Positions 34,874-46,439 of a DNA stretch of 64,000 nt are shown here, one piece after another. The first letter of the stretch is position 1; every line of letters starts with the position of its first letter. A model generated the notes under the pieces. That model saw nothing but the letters and a program-made list of their open reading frames with translations. It was not told the DNA's origin and did not search any database. Source of the DNA: Heloderma charlesbogerti (taxonomy: Eukaryota; Chordata; Lepidosauria; Squamata; Helodermatidae); NCBI GenBank assembly GCA_026122225.1, contig JANEZZ010001951.1, positions 248,001 to 312,000 of the forward strand, in the 5' to 3' direction. A program made the position numbers and the translations under genes.

Positions 34874-37816
34874 GTTAGATCATTTGATAGCATCTTTAAT
34901 AAGTATAAATCCTGTTGTCATGACAGGAGTGTGGTGGGATAGATTGTATATGGTAGGGAACTGTGCTGTGTGCTTACATCTACAATAAGACTCATTGTAC
35001 CTAACCAGGGGTTTACCCTGTCAGGTGAAAACTGAGCCACCTCTTGCCCTAGGTTTCATTTCTTGGTGTGGTTAGAATGTAACACAGAGTTTTAATGATG
35101 ATTTATGATCATAATTTTAAATAATGGTTTTACAATAATATTACATGCTATAGCTGTAACATGAATTGTATGTTTATGTAATCTGGGATAAAAGGTATAT
35201 TTTATATAAATCTCCATGTCTTAAATTACATGGTTAAAACTATAGCTGTTTAATCATGAAATATGCAGTAGAATTCTAATCCTATAAGCCAGAAGTACAC
35301 AACCTTTTTGGACCATGGGCACATTTGGCAATTTGAGAAACTGTCCTGGGCACCACTAGAAAACGGCTGCTTTGGGAGGCATGACAAAGGACAAGTTTCC
35401 TGCCCAAAAGACTGAGTACAAGGCAGAGGTGGGGTCTGAGCCCGAGCACAGTAAACAACTCCTTTGAATCCACAGTTTACAGCACTAACAGAAACCTATT
35501 TCACAGCAATCCCAGCTGCCAGAACAAAAATGTGTTAATTTTTGTTTTAATTGGAGGGGCAGAACACCTTGGTAGGCACCAAGAAAGAAGTCTAGGGACG
35601 CATTGGTACCCATGGGTATCACATTGCCTTCCCATGCTCTAACTCATGATTCTTGAATTTGGACAGAGCTCAAAAAAGTCTGTTTGGTATCTCAGTATGA
35701 ACATTTTTTGTAATAACAATTCTGGTAAAGACATTATATAATTTAAAAAAAATAACTTTCAATATTTGATATTGCCAATATCATAAAACGGCCAATATCA
35801 TACTGCCCCTATACAAATCTATGGTGTGGCCACACTTGGAATACTGTGTCCAGTTCTGGTCACCACACCTAAAAAAAGATATTGTAGAGCTGGAAGAAGT
35901 GTGGAAAAGGGCAACTAAAATGATCAGTGGGCTGGAGCATCTTCCCTATGAGAGAAGGTTACAACAGCTGGGATTGTTTAGCTTGGAAAAAAGGAGGGTA
36001 AGGGGAGACATGATAGAGGTGTACAAAATTATGCATGGTGTGGAGAATGTGGATAGGAAGACATTTTTCCCTCTCTCAAAATACTAGAACCTGGAGTCAT
36101 CCTATGAAGCTGATTGGTGGGAGATTCAGGACAGATAAAAGGAAGTACTTCTCCACACAGCACATAGTTAAACTATGGAATTCGCTACCACAGAATGTGG
36201 TGATGGCCACCAATTTGGATGGCTTTAAAAGGGGGTTGGACAAATTCCTGAAGGAAAAGGCTATCAGTGGCTACTAGTCCTGATGGCTATGTGCTACCTC
36301 CAGTACCAGAGGCAGTGAGCCTATGTACACCAGTTGCTGGAGAACATGGGTGGGAGGGTGCTGTTGCCCTTATGCTTTGCTTGTGGGTTCCGGGCCGACA
36401 GCTGGTTGGCCACTGTGTGAACAGAATGCTGGACTAGATGGACCCTTGGTCTGATCCAGCATGGCTCTTCTTACGTTCTTATTGGAACAACATTGTTTTA
36501 ATGTTCCCTTGAATTATTTATTGTATACCATAAAGTAGCTCCTATTTTAAAGAGGATAGATAATGGGCTAGCCATATGGAAGGTTTAGCAGATTAAGTCC
36601 AAATATTTTACCTGTAGTCTCAGTGCAATACTGTCAAGAGACACTGAAGATAGGATTATTGAGGTCGCTTTCACAATTACTTGAAAATAAGGCCCATTGA
36701 ACACTGAGTAAACATGCAAGGATTGTGCTGTGAGAGACCTAGAATTATCAGAATGATTTAATTTAAGATGCAGGATTTTATTTGTAATGGAATAGTTTTA
36801 TTGTATCAAGATAAATTGTGTTTCATGTATGACCCCAATTTTTTCAATATCTGCAAATACATCACTTGGTGATCACGGTAACTTGTTGATTTGGAGGATT
36901 AGAAAGAGATCTTTATTTGAAAATCTAATGCTATAGGATTGTAATGGCTTGATTAGAAATACTTTGGCTAATTGCTGAAGTTGAAAAAAAGAATGAAACA
37001 CAGGAATAACAAAATAAATAGGACAAAAATCTGAGGAATAATAATTTTACAAGATCTTTGGATATAGATCTAGGCCAAGGCTACAACAAAATCTCTATAT
37101 ATTTGAAAGTTTAGTATGCTGTTTTAGTATTGAAATACCTTTCATGGTCCTAGATATAGATACATAGAGATGGGGAGAGATTCAACCAGGTGATAGAGAT
37201 GTGGCTTCTACTTAGTGGACTTTATTAATTTTTTGTAGCAATGCCCAATAATACAAATGTATTGGGAGGTAATAAATTAGCTTAATAAGGACATTACCAA
37301 TTATGAATTTCCATTAGATCCATTAACCATACACTTTTGTGTGATAAAAATAAAAAGGTAGAGACACATGGCCTTGAATTTATTATAAAGCTTGTATAGG
37401 CAGCCAGGATTAATTGACTGCAAGTAGAAAAATGGCACCTCCTTCTGTGTTTAAAGATTATTTGGAAGGAACCTTGGAAATAACTGAAGTTACACAATGT
37501 ATATATTAGGTTCAGAAGGGTATGTCATAAAGATAATAATGATATACAGCTGTATATCATTATTAAAAGATCAGTATTTCTTATTTCCCACCTTTTTCTT
37601 ATATCATGAGAAATTTTATAATACAAGATGTAAAAATCCTTAAATATAAGTATTTGTTTTCTCCAGACCAAAAGGGATGTATGTTAGTATAATTAATGTT
37701 GAGCAGTATCTTTAAATTAGAAAGTCTTCCTTTTATAATTCAGTATTCAATATCTTATGCTGAATAGTTGTACTTAGTTCTACTGAGTAAAATATATGTA
37801 ACTTCTTTTCTTGTAG
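34874..37816. other. AFDN intron I-J with CR1 piece
   Basis: The intron contains a possible diverged hAT-like start near 35288 (AGAAGTACACAACCTTTTTGG) and a CR1 LINE 3' end at 35800-36480. The remaining sequence, 36480-37816, is AT-rich and unremarkable. Confidence 0.65.
35800..36480 (+). mobile_element. CR1 LINE 3' fragment
   Basis: The sequence encodes the CR1 post-RT tail ([60 protein letters not shown]), shifting frame near 36080 (then HIVKLWNSLPQNVV and LDKFLKEKAISGY). It is followed by the CR1 3' UTR ending CATGGCTCTTCTTACGTTCTTA. It is 5' truncated, as CR1 usually is, and in sense with AFDN. The same 3' UTR recurs at 41495-41693. Confidence 0.92.
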
Positions 37817-38082
37817 ATGATGTCTTGCATACGCTAACTGGAGCCATGTCCCTGTTGCGACGTTGTAGAGTGAATGCTGCGCTGACTATACAGCTCTTCT
37901 CCCAGCTGTTTCATTTTATCAACATGTGGCTTTTTAACAGATTGGTTACTGATCCAGATTCAGGATTGTGTTCACATTACTGGGGAGCCATCATTCGACA
38001 GCAGCTGGGACATATTGAAGCCTGGGCAGAAAAACAGGGTTTGGAGCTGGCTGCTGATTGTCACCTCAGTAGGATAGTACAG
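37817..38082 (+). CDS. AFDN: AFDN exon J (DIL domain core)
   Basis: This 266-nt exon is the largest here. It encodes (D)DVLHTLTGAMSLLRRCR, NAALTIQLFSQLFHFINMWL, LCSHYWGAIIRQQLGHIEAW and ELAADCHLSRIVQ. The block is the signature of the DIL domain (QLF.QLFHFIN..LFN.L). No residue is seen to differ from mammalian afadin. It ends in phase 0; the donor is gtgggt. Confidence 0.98.
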
Positions 38083-38194
38083 GTGGGTATTGGCATAAAT
38101 AGAAAAGTAAATGCTTGCATGCATGGTCCTGTAAGGTTTTTCTCTACTAATGTAGTAATGGAAATTCATCCTAGTGTCCTCTGTCACCTGGATG

Positions 38195-39560
38195 GAGTCA
38201 TATGAAACTGCCTTGATTGTCCTAGTAGATTATTTTGGGGAGCTAGACAGGGGACTGCATCCCACTTTGGTTCTGCTGGACCTCTCGGCTGCCTTCAGTA
38301 CCATCAACTATGGTATCCTTCTGACCTACCTTGCTGGGAGTTTGGCGGAGGTGGGTTGGGGGGTGTTGCACTGGCTCCAGTTCTTCACAAGGGCAGGTTA
38401 AAGAAGGTGATGTTTGGGGACTTGTGCTTGGCCTTTGGCCTCTGGAATCCCACAGGGTTTGATTTTATCCCCTATGCTTTTTATCATCTTCATGAAACCG
38501 CTGGGAGAAATCATCCAGGGGTGGGGAGTGGGTTTTCATCAGTATGGTGATGATACTCAGCTTTGTATCTCCCTTCCATTGTATTCTGGGGAGGCTGTGG
38601 AAATTCTAAACAATATTTGAAGTGAGTGATGGGCTGGCTGAGGGTAAACAAAAAAATAAATAAATCTGGACAGAGATGCTATTGGTTAGGAAGCCTACTA
38701 GTGTAGGGATAGGCTGCCAACCTGTTTTGGATGGGATTGCACTCTCCTTATAAAATCAGGTTCATACCTTGGGTGTTCTCCTGGACTAATCCAGGAGTGC
38801 TTTTGCCTAGCTTTGGTGGATGGGCCAGCTGCGTCCATTCCTGATACAGTCAGACTTGGCCATGCTCCTATGTATATTAGTTACATCTCAGTTGAACTAC
38901 TGTGACATTTTCTATGTGGGGTTGCCCCTGAAAACCATTTGGGAATTTTAATTAGTGCAGACAGCTGCTGTTACATTTTTGATTGGATCAAAGTGTTTGA
39001 ATCACCAGTGTGATGTAGTGGCGAGAGTGCTGGACTGGGTGTTGGGAGATCTGGGTTCTAATCCCAACTCAGTCATGGAAGCTCACTGGGTGACTCTGGG
39101 CCAGTCACAGACTCTCAGCCCAACCCACCTCGCAGGGTTGTTGTTTTGAGGATAAAATGGAGGAGGAGGACTATGTACGCCGCCTTGGGTTCCTTAAGGA
39201 GGGGAAAAGGCAGGATATAAATGTAATAAATAAATAAATACATCATGTGACCTTTGTTGTATCAGCTACACTGACTGCCAGTTCGTTTCCGAGTGCAGTT
39301 CATGGTGCCGGTTATGACCTTTAAAGCCCTAAATAGCTTAGGGACAAGTCTACTTGAAGGAACATCTCTTCCCATGTAAACCTGCCAGTCCTTTAAAATC
39401 AACTGTTGTGTCCCTTTTGCATGTGCCAGTGCTTTCTGAGACATGGTTGGTGGCATTGCAAAAGAGGGTTTTCTCAGTGGTGGCATCCCATGTGTGGAAC
39501 TCTAGCCATCCATGGCTAGAACTCTGAACAGAAGAACTTCACATTGCAAGTTTTTTAAGG
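38195..39560 (+). mobile_element. L2-type LINE, decayed, interrupted by a SINE
   Basis: The sequence encodes VLLDLSAAFSTINYGILLTY, IPQGLILSPMLFIIFMKPLG and the active-site variant YGDDTQLCI (38543-38569), in shifting frames. After the inserted SINE the homology resumes at about 39262 (LHWLPV-like and TFKALNSLG-like sequence) and ends near 39560 without a clear tail. Compared with the copy at 52021-53809 the piece covers RT to the C-terminus. Confidence 0.82.
39003..39240 (+). mobile_element. tRNA-derived SINE inside the L2 copy
   Basis: CCAGTGTGATGTAGTGGCG (A-box region) and GGGTTCTAATCCC (B box) are followed by the body GAAGCTCACTGGGTGACTCT and CTCAGCCCAACCCACCTCGC, with the tail TAAATAAATAAATA. 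It is the same family as 42451-42698. L2 homology continues on both sides, so this insertion is younger than the L2 copy. Confidence 0.9.
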
Positions 39561-39689
39561 AACTCATTCGTACTAATTTAAGAACAAGGTTGGGGGTGTT
39601 TTTCTATTGAGTATATTGTGTCCCTTGTTGTGTCTCATAATAAATGTTAAAATAATGGTGGTTCTGCTAATTTGCTTTGCTTTTTTCAG

Positions 39690-39833
39690 GCAACTACATT
39701 ACTCACTATGGATAAGTATTCACCTGAAGACATTCCAAGTATTAACAGTACCTGCTTTAAACTCAATTCTCTACAACTGCATGCATTGCTACAGAATTAT
39801 CACTGTGCCCCAGATGAGCCATTTATCCCAACA
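39690..39833 (+). CDS. AFDN: AFDN exon K (end of DIL region)
   Basis: This exon has exactly 48 codons, ATTLLTMDKYSPEDIPSIN through CAPDEPFIPT. It is phase 0 at both ends. Differences from mammals are conservative (SPEDIPSI for APDDIPNI, HALL for QALL). The acceptor is ttttttcag and the donor gtaagt. Confidence 0.97.
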
Positions 39834-40797
39834 GTAAGTCAATCTTGGCTTTTAATTCTTTTTGTAGGGGAGGTTCTGATTAAGGACATTCAATATAATT
39901 TTCTTATAAAATAATAAATGTTATGGGATAATGTATAAAAATAGTGTAAAACTTTCTGTAAGAAAAACAATTCTATAACATTTGAAACACAATTCTTAAT
40001 GAGTGCTACTCTTCAAAGCTTGCAAAGCTTCTTCCTTCTTGCATAATAAACAGTCTGAAGCTGACTGCTTACCTGTGAATTACAGTGCACTCAGCCAATG
40101 GTGATGTCAGGGAAATTTCAGAAATCTTCTAAATATCTGTGGTAAAAGTTTCCACAAAATACCATATCTGTGAGGAAGTAAAATATCAGTTTGAGTGGAA
40201 GGATAACTTCCTAATAGCCTAGAGCAGGAGGATTTGTATGCTTTTGGCTTGAGGGAAGGGCAGAAATAAATGTTAGGGTCTGGGAAGTTGTTTGGTAGGG
40301 GGCAGAGTTGGGTGGTACAGTGTAAGCAGTGGACTGAAAAATGGAAACAAAGAAAAATGGTGTGGAGGAAACTTGAAGTTTGAGAAAAATAAGGGCTGTG
40401 GAAGCAAGGAAGTAAGAAAAGAGGCAAAGTGAAAAGGAGATGTGGGGGAACAATACATAGGCTGTTGGAACAGTAGGAATTATGTTGTGTTGGTTTGAAA
40501 GATGTGGACACGTACTAAAATTTAAAGGCCAGGGGACTCTTGTTTAAAGAGGCAAAAGATGGAATTTGGCATGGGGACAAGTGTTACAGTGACTTGCTTT
40601 ATCTAAGTAGGCAGAGTTTTTACTGAAGATCTCTAGTATAGTATAGTTTCAATACCAGTTCAGAATTTAGATAGTTTGTCCCCTCACCTTCTGTTACATT
40701 CTGTACTTCAGTACTGCTTAGCTGCTAGACCCTATCTTGCTATATTGCATGTAAGTCCTTGCACAGCGTATCACATTCTATAAATTATAGTTGTATT

Positions 40798-40830
40798 CTA
40801 TGCATGCATGCATGCATACATACATACATA
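40798..40830. repeat. (GCAT)n(CATA)n microsatellite
   Basis: Tetranucleotide units ATGC/GCAT run into ACAT units without interruption. Confidence 0.9.
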
Positions 40831-41199
40831 ATGGCTGGATCCAAAGAATCTCACAACTTGTTCTGAACACTCAAGGGAATCCAAATACTGACTGAAAATC
40901 TGTAAACTTTCCAAAATAGTTGTGCTTTAACATGAGATTCTTCTGTTCAAAGAGAGAAAGTCAAATATCCCACTGGACATGCCCAAGGCTTTGGGCATGC
41001 CTAAAGTAGCTCATTGGATCTCAGCCTATACACACACATAAAACAATGGAGCTGTGAACTAAAAATTGGCACAAGAGCCTCCCCAATCTAGTAATTTTCA
41101 GTTTTTTGTTAACTGAATCCAACTGTGCCATACCTTTAGTTGAGGTTCATTTTAATTTTCTTTTCCTTGTTCATCATACATTCATTGCTGTTGTTCTTC

Positions 41200-41265
41200 A
41201 GTCATTAAGTCATGTCCAACTCTTTGTGACCCCATGGACCATAGCATGCCAGGCCTTCCTGTCCT
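41200..41265 (-). mobile_element. Bov-B LINE 3' end, short copy
   Basis: The tract from CAGTCATTAAGTCATGTCC to GGCCTTCCTGTCCTC closely matches bases 1-60 of the window, the complement of the Bov-B 3' terminus. It is a heavily 5'-truncated copy on the minus strand. Confidence 0.9.
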
Positions 41266-41494
41266 CTAATTTGAAATATCACATTTTGAAGAGTGCCTAA
41301 GGGATTTTATTTAAGTTAAACCTCAGACGCTTCTGTTGACCAAAGTAAAAGCATTTGCCACTTGTATCTGCTTCAGCTGACATCAACTTAAACATGTGTA
41401 TCTTTAGTGTTATCATGTTCTGACTTTGGGTAGCTAAAATATAGAATCATAACATCATATGCCTGGGTACTCATGTACAACATTGTACATGTGA

Positions 41495-41693
41495 AGGCTA
41501 TGTGCTACCTCCAGTACCAGAGGCAGTGAGTCTATGTACACCAGTTGCTGGGGAACATGGGTGGGAGGGTGCTGTTGCACTCATGTCCTGCTTGTGGTTT
41601 CCTGGTCGACAGCTGGTTAGCCACTGTGTGAACAGAATCCTGGACAAGATGGACCCTTGGTCTGATCCAGCATGGCTCTTCTTATGTTCTTAC
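41495..41693 (+). mobile_element. CR1 LINE 3' UTR fragment next to an acceptor
   Basis: The tract is about 90% identical by eye to 36281-36480 (GGCTATGTGCTACCTCCAGT through CATGGCTCTTCTTATGTTCT) and ends with the CR1 terminus TTCTTA. Only 35 bases separate it from exon L. Confidence 0.93.
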
Positions 41694-41728
41694 GCTTCTC
41701 TCCGCCACTCCACCCCCACCCCCCACAG

Positions 41729-41927
41729 GAGTTAATAGAAAATGTTGTAGCTGTTGCAGAAAATACCGCTGATGAGCTGGCTCGTAGTGATGGTAGAGAA
41801 GTACAACTAGAAGAGGATCCTGATCTACAGCTACCTTTTCTTCTGCCAGAAGATGGTTACTCATGTGATGTTGTCAGAAACATCCCAAATGGATTACAAG
41901 AATTTTTGGATCCACTCTGCCAAAGAG
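41729..41927 (+). CDS. AFDN: AFDN exon L (DIL to PDZ linker)
   Basis: This 199-nt exon encodes ELIENVVAVAENTADELARS, the acidic EVQLEEDPDLQLPFLLPED, and DVVRNIPNGLQEFLDPLCQR plus one base of Gly. Glu replaces the mammalian Asp at the start. The acceptor has a C-rich tract (ccacccccaccccccacag). The donor is gtatgt. The acidic stretch lies between the DIL and PDZ domains. Confidence 0.97.
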
Positions 41928-42057
41928 GTATGTCCTTTAGTCCTGCACTGTGACATAAGCTATATTCTCTACTTTAGTTCAGCTAAGTAAAATCTATATT
42001 TTAGATGTTTGTCTGGGAAATCCTTATTGTCCCTATTTTATAACCATGGTGTCAATT

Positions 42058-42190
42058 ATTATTATTATTATTATTATTATTAAATTTATTAATCGCCCAT
42101 CTGGCTGGTCACCCAGCCACTCTGGGCAATGTACAACATACAATAAAACAGTTAAAACAATAAAATTCTACAATAAAAACATTTTCTAAA
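42058..42190 (-). mobile_element. LINE 3' tail (L2-like), minus strand
   Basis: Read on the minus strand it gives CAGAGTGGCTGGGTGACCAG, then GATGGGCG and AATAAATTTAATAATAATAA. This is the same kind of GCCC..GGGCGG...AATAAAT terminus as the L2 copy ending at 54020. Confidence 0.75.
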
Positions 42191-42450
42191 GTACCCTAAC
42201 CCACCCCAAATGCCCAGTTGAATAAGTCAACTGCTTATTCATATCTTTGAGATTGTATTTGTAGACGCCTTACATCAGAAACAGCAGTGTCTTCCTTTCC
42301 AACTTGTATTATCATGATATGCATTCAGTGTTGCTTACTTACTCTTTTCCATATATGCAAAAATGTGCCTCTTAAGAGGTTAAGTAGGAGAATGTACAGA
42401 TGAATAATTTTTCTGTTAAAATGTTTCTTATGAGAAATATTATTTAACTA

Positions 42451-42698
42451 GAGCCAGTGTGGTGTAGTGGTCAGAGTGCTCGACTGGGAGCTGGGAGATC
42501 CAGGTTCTAGTCCCCACTCAGCCATGGAAGCTCACTGGGTGACTTAGGGCCCATCACAGACTCTCAGCCCAACCTACCTCACAGGGTTGTTGTTGTGAGG
42601 ATAAAATGGAGAGGAGGATAATGTAAGCCACCTTGGGCTCCTTGCAAGAGGAAAAATGGCAGGCTAGAAATGCAATAAATAAATAAAATAAAATAAAC
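42451..42698 (+). mobile_element. tRNA-derived SINE, complete
   Basis: GAGCCAGTGTGGTGTAGTGG (A-box region) and AGGTTCTAGTCCC (B box) begin the element, and the tail is AATAAATAAATAAAATAAAA. A short target duplication, AACTAGAG, is present at the left border (42447-42454) and after the tail (42696-42703). Confidence 0.92.
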
Positions 42699-42703
42699 TA
42701 GAG

Positions 42704-42790
42704 CTGCAATCCTATACTCACTTATTTGTAAGTTTCATTTAACACATTGGGACTTACTTTTGAGTAGACACTTAGGGGATTACACTGTAA
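42704..42790. mobile_element. Short sauropsid-type repeat
   Basis: GCAATCCTATACTCACTTA...GGGACTTACTTTTGAGTAGACA...GGGGATTACACTG fits the abundant GCAATCCTAT...ATAGGATTGCA element, with an eroded right end. Confidence 0.7.
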
Positions 42791-43316
42791 ATCTTGCTAC
42801 TTGGGTCTAAGAAGTGTTGTGCCTCTTTAGTAACAAATTTTGGGTTTTTTTGAAGCAGCAATAATTATTTTCCTCCAACAACTTAGAATTTATTTTCTTG
42901 AGAATAAAAGGAAAAATTTTAGTAGTAGGACAGTAAATCAATGTTCACGCTTAAAAGAGAATTCTTTCATTACAAAATGTTCTTAACATACTCTGTATCA
43001 GTTACTTCAATTCATATCATTTTTTATTATTTCTTCAAAATTTTACTTTGGCTTTTATTGTAACACAAATTAGTTGGAAAACTGTTCTGTATATTTCTAT
43101 TTTTTAAGTACTTTTCTCTGCTTTTTCAGGCTACATGCTCATATTATTAGTTATAGTTAGTAAATGGCTTTGTGATGTTTGAACCTGCAAATGATGTTGC
43201 CAGAGTTATTAATATGCTATACAGAGCAACACACTTTAAGTTGTTTATTTAAATACACTAACAAATATGCGTAGTTAAGATCTGTAGGATTCACCTCTCT
43301 CCTGTGATTGTAGATC

Positions 43317-43317
<1 letters not shown>

Positions 43318-43357
<40 letters not shown>
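43318..43357. repeat. (GA)n microsatellite
   Basis: About twenty uninterrupted GA units lie 208 bp upstream of exon M. Confidence 0.97.
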
Positions 43358-43358
<1 letters not shown>

Positions 43359-43564
43359 AGTATTGGTGATGAAATAAAAGCCAATACATTGTGCTGATTT
43401 TAAAACACTTGCCAAGTTGATGATCAACACTGTTTTAAGTACTGAGCCATGTGTGTGCTCTGGCAGGGTGTGGTTGCTTTTTTTTGTAGCCACACTAATT
43501 TCCTAATTAACTGCTTTGAGAATGTGTAACATATGTCTTGTTATACATTGTCTTCCTTATCTAG

Positions 43565-43668
43565 GGTTTTGCAGATTGACACCTCATCCACGTTCCCCAG
43601 GAACCTGGACAATATATTTTGAAGGTGCAGATTACGAAAGCCATCTGCTACAGGAGAATGCTGATCTG
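43565..43668 (+). CDS. AFDN: AFDN exon M (before PDZ), GC donor
   Basis: This 104-nt exon encodes (G)FCRLTPHPRSPGTWTIYF and EGADYESHLLQENADL. It ends in phase 0 at CTG; exon N then begins with GCT (Ala). The intron starts GCAAGT rather than GTxxxx. No GT donor gives the conserved junction NADL-AQPL, so a GC-AG intron is required. The acceptor is cttatctag at 43556-43564. Confidence 0.95.
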
Positions 43669-44030
43669 GCAAGTACTCATCTTGTGGGCATTGTGGGACA
43701 GCACATAAACTGAAGTTTAGTAACATGCAACAGTTTTAAATGACTGAATGAAATAGTGGTTTTAGAGCAATCTCTTGCTTAAACAGTAGAGAGCTACACA
43801 TTTGGGTGGTTGGATTTATTAGATGTTTCTTGTAATATACTGTGTCAGTGTTATGTTGAAACTGTTTAAAAAGCTTACTGTTCCTTTATTACCTAACGTT
43901 GCAACATGCTGATATGGAACCAACTGCTGGTAATTTTATTAAAATATCCAAAATGATTTTTTTACTGAGTGTTCTATACTGGTCTCAGTGTCGAGGAATT
44001 CACAGTTTGATCTTTATTTTGTTTCTTCAG
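43669..44030. other. AFDN intron M-N, GC-AG type
   Basis: This 362-bp intron begins gcaagt and ends tttcttcag. No repeat is recognised. Confidence 0.88.
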
Positions 44031-44117
44031 GCTCAGCCCTTGAGGAAGGAACCTGAGATAATCACTGTGACACTAAAGAAACAAAATGGGATGGGTCTGA
44101 GCATTGTGGCTGCTAAG
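44031..44117 (+). CDS. AFDN: AFDN exon N (PDZ start, carboxylate loop)
   Basis: This 29-codon exon encodes AQPLRKEPEIITVTLKKQ and NGMGLSIVAAK. EIITVTLKK is the first PDZ strand and GMGLSIVAAK contains the carboxylate-binding loop (GLSI instead of GLGF) and second strand. The afadin PDZ binds the C-termini of nectins. Phase 0 at both ends; the donor is gtatga. Confidence 0.97.
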
Positions 44118-44537
44118 GTATGAAAAGAATATTTATATAAAAATATATGTCCCACCCTTCTAATCCATATGCACAGTGATGTAGTGAAGCCAGGGCTTGC
44201 AGGGGCACAGCGCCAACACTTGTTTATTAGCAGGGACACTGAAGTCATCTGCCAACCCCCTCAGAATTCGCTGTTCCCTCCGAGCTTAGCTGCGATTCTC
44301 ACAAGTACCTGGCAGGAAATGAATTTTCCTAGCAACGTTATATTGTTCCTTGTTGTAAGGTGAAGTATTTTGGGGTGGCTTGATCTTGAATGGGCACTTA
44401 AGACCCATTAGCTTCACAAAAGTCCTGCTCGTGTTGGAGATGAAAACTGCCAGAATTAATTTCTTGATATGGATCAACACAGCTGCCTGAATATGAGGAG
44501 ATGTGGCTGTGGGGACTGTCATGATGAGTGCCTGTAC

Positions 44538-44890
44538 TCAAAGTATGCATGACTCAAAGTGGCTTAAAAAAGTTAAAATCACAATATTAAACTTAACAAT
44601 ATCCACAAAATATAACAAAGGCAGACAAAAGATAAAAACGTAATCTTTGGATAAAATATCTGCCTGGTAAGACAAAAGCCTGCCGTAATTTTTAAAAAAG
44701 TTTTCACTAATGAGTGGAAGACCAACCAGAGGGTGGGCCAAACAAACTTTAGGGGGCAAGATGTTCCATAATACTGGTGCGACCATTGAGTATGACCTAT
44801 TTTTTGTCTCAACCAGTTGCATCACCACCTTAGGTGAGACACAGAAAAGGGCCTCTCGACCTGATTTTAATAAGCAGGCAGGATGATTTG
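44538..44890 (-). mobile_element. LINE (L2-like) 3' fragment, minus strand
   Basis: On the minus strand it encodes VETKNRSYSMVAPVLWNILP, matching the [18 protein letters not shown] segment of the L2 copy at 53667-53730. Decay and an unrelated 3' part make the clade uncertain. Confidence 0.65.
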
Positions 44891-46439
44891 GGAGGAGGGG
44901 GTGTTCTTTGTCATGATGTTTGTCATTATCTCAAGACAAAGACCAGTGTAGTCACTTTAGATTTTTCTATTGGAAAACAAAGGAATAAATAAAATCTGTT
45001 AGCATAAGCAAAGTATGTATCTTGAGTGCCAGATCAAAGAAATACATTCAGCCATATAAGAATAACCTTGCTCAAGAATAACACACTTTAAAGATCAGTG
45101 TTCCCTCTACTTCAGAAGTAGGCAGACTTCAGGCTTTCAGGAACTACTGTGCCTTTTGCTAGAACTCACAAGGTCAGCCAAGTGAATCCAGGTACAAAAT
45201 AGTGGCTCAGGGAGTGGATTCAACAACAGGGGGCCTCTGAACATTTATTTAACCCAGGAGTTTGTTTTCAGTCCCAGGCCTGAGCTTTCAGACACAAAAA
45301 TCCACTCCCAATTTCCCCCTCAAGCTTTCTTCTTTTCATCAGCCTCATTTCAAAGTGGTGAAGCCTTGTTGCTATCATTAGACATTTGCAAGTCAGAAAA
45401 CTATTTGGATTTTCTGCAAAGTAGCAAGTCTATCAGTTGATCCCAATATACTTTCTGCCCACCCCTGCTTTATTTGATAAGTTGGATATGGCATGCATTG
45501 GCCTCTTTGGTATGGATCATTTAAGAAGCCGGAGGTGAGAGTTGGGGTGAGCAGGGCAGATTTTCTCAAAAATATTGAGAGTAAAATGACAGTTATTTTG
45601 ATTAAATTGTTTAGACTATGTTAAAATGCAAGTATCATCTCTTGCAGACTTTAAATCTGAAATACACAGAAACACACACACACCACTGTCTTTGTCCAAA
45701 ATAGTTATGAAGTGACTTCAGTTTCATTGCATCTCGTAATTTTGGCTTGTTTGGCAGGAAAAATATACAGGCAAATGTGCAGACTTACTTTTTGACTTTT
45801 TTGAGGTGTATACCAACTAGTGTAGTTCATTGTGAATTTTTGCAGCACCAGTCTGTAGCCACCAGATGGTGCCCTGCAACAGTATTATAAAGCTGCCACC
45901 CTAAACTCACTTGAATAAAAATGAAGTTCCACTGAGTTCAACGTGGTTGTTTCAGGCTCATTTTAGCATTAGGTTGTAAATGGTATTTTAGTTAGCATGC
46001 CTAATATTCTTAGTTCTAAATTACTTTTTATAGAAGGATCTGTGGTCCCAGTGCTTTGCTCCTGTAGGAAGCTTTGGGGTGATTTCTCGAGACAAGAGTT
46101 AAGCACTATTGCAGGGGGACATGCACATAGGATTGAAGCTGTGAGATCAACAGCCCCTCAAAAACTGGCTTGGGAACCTGTGCACTTCAATACACGCTCT
46201 AGAAAAACTGGAAATACACCTGAAAGAGGAAAGATAACTATTGGTTCAAGGCAAGAGTTCTGCCTCTGCTCGTTTGGGGCATCTAACAGTGCAGTACTAC
46301 ATACTTTGTGGGTGCTCCAGCACTAGACTAGGCGAAGTAAAGATGAACGCCTCACATCTAGCAAGAGAAGCCAAAACAAAAGGGCTGTTTCATTCAGCAA
46401 CAGCTTTCTCTAAATGGGACAATGGAAGTGGTCAGTTGT

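Larger units (their letters stand above)
38083..39689. other. AFDN intron J-K, mostly LINE and SINE
   Basis: About 1.36 kb of this 1.6-kb intron is a decayed L2-type LINE (38195-39560) with a SINE inserted in it (39003-39240). Unique sequence is limited to about 110 bp at each end. Confidence 0.8.
39834..41728. other. AFDN intron K-L
   Basis: The intron contains purine-rich unique sequence at 40200-40560, a (GCAT)n(CATA)n tract at 40798-40830, a short minus-strand Bov-B 3' end at 41200-41265 and a CR1 3' UTR at 41495-41693 that reaches to 35 bp from exon L. Confidence 0.8.
41928..43564. other. AFDN intron L-M
   Basis: The intron contains an (ATT)n tract with a minus-strand LINE 3' tail (42058-42190), a tRNA-derived SINE (42451-42698), a short sauropsid-type repeat (42704-42790) and a (GA)n tract (43318-43357). 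Confidence 0.8.

Noticed and set aside
43668..43674. Alternative GT donor inside GCAAGTACTC for exon M
   Set aside because: Using the GT at 43673 would add four bases and break the frame into exon N (AQPLRKEP).
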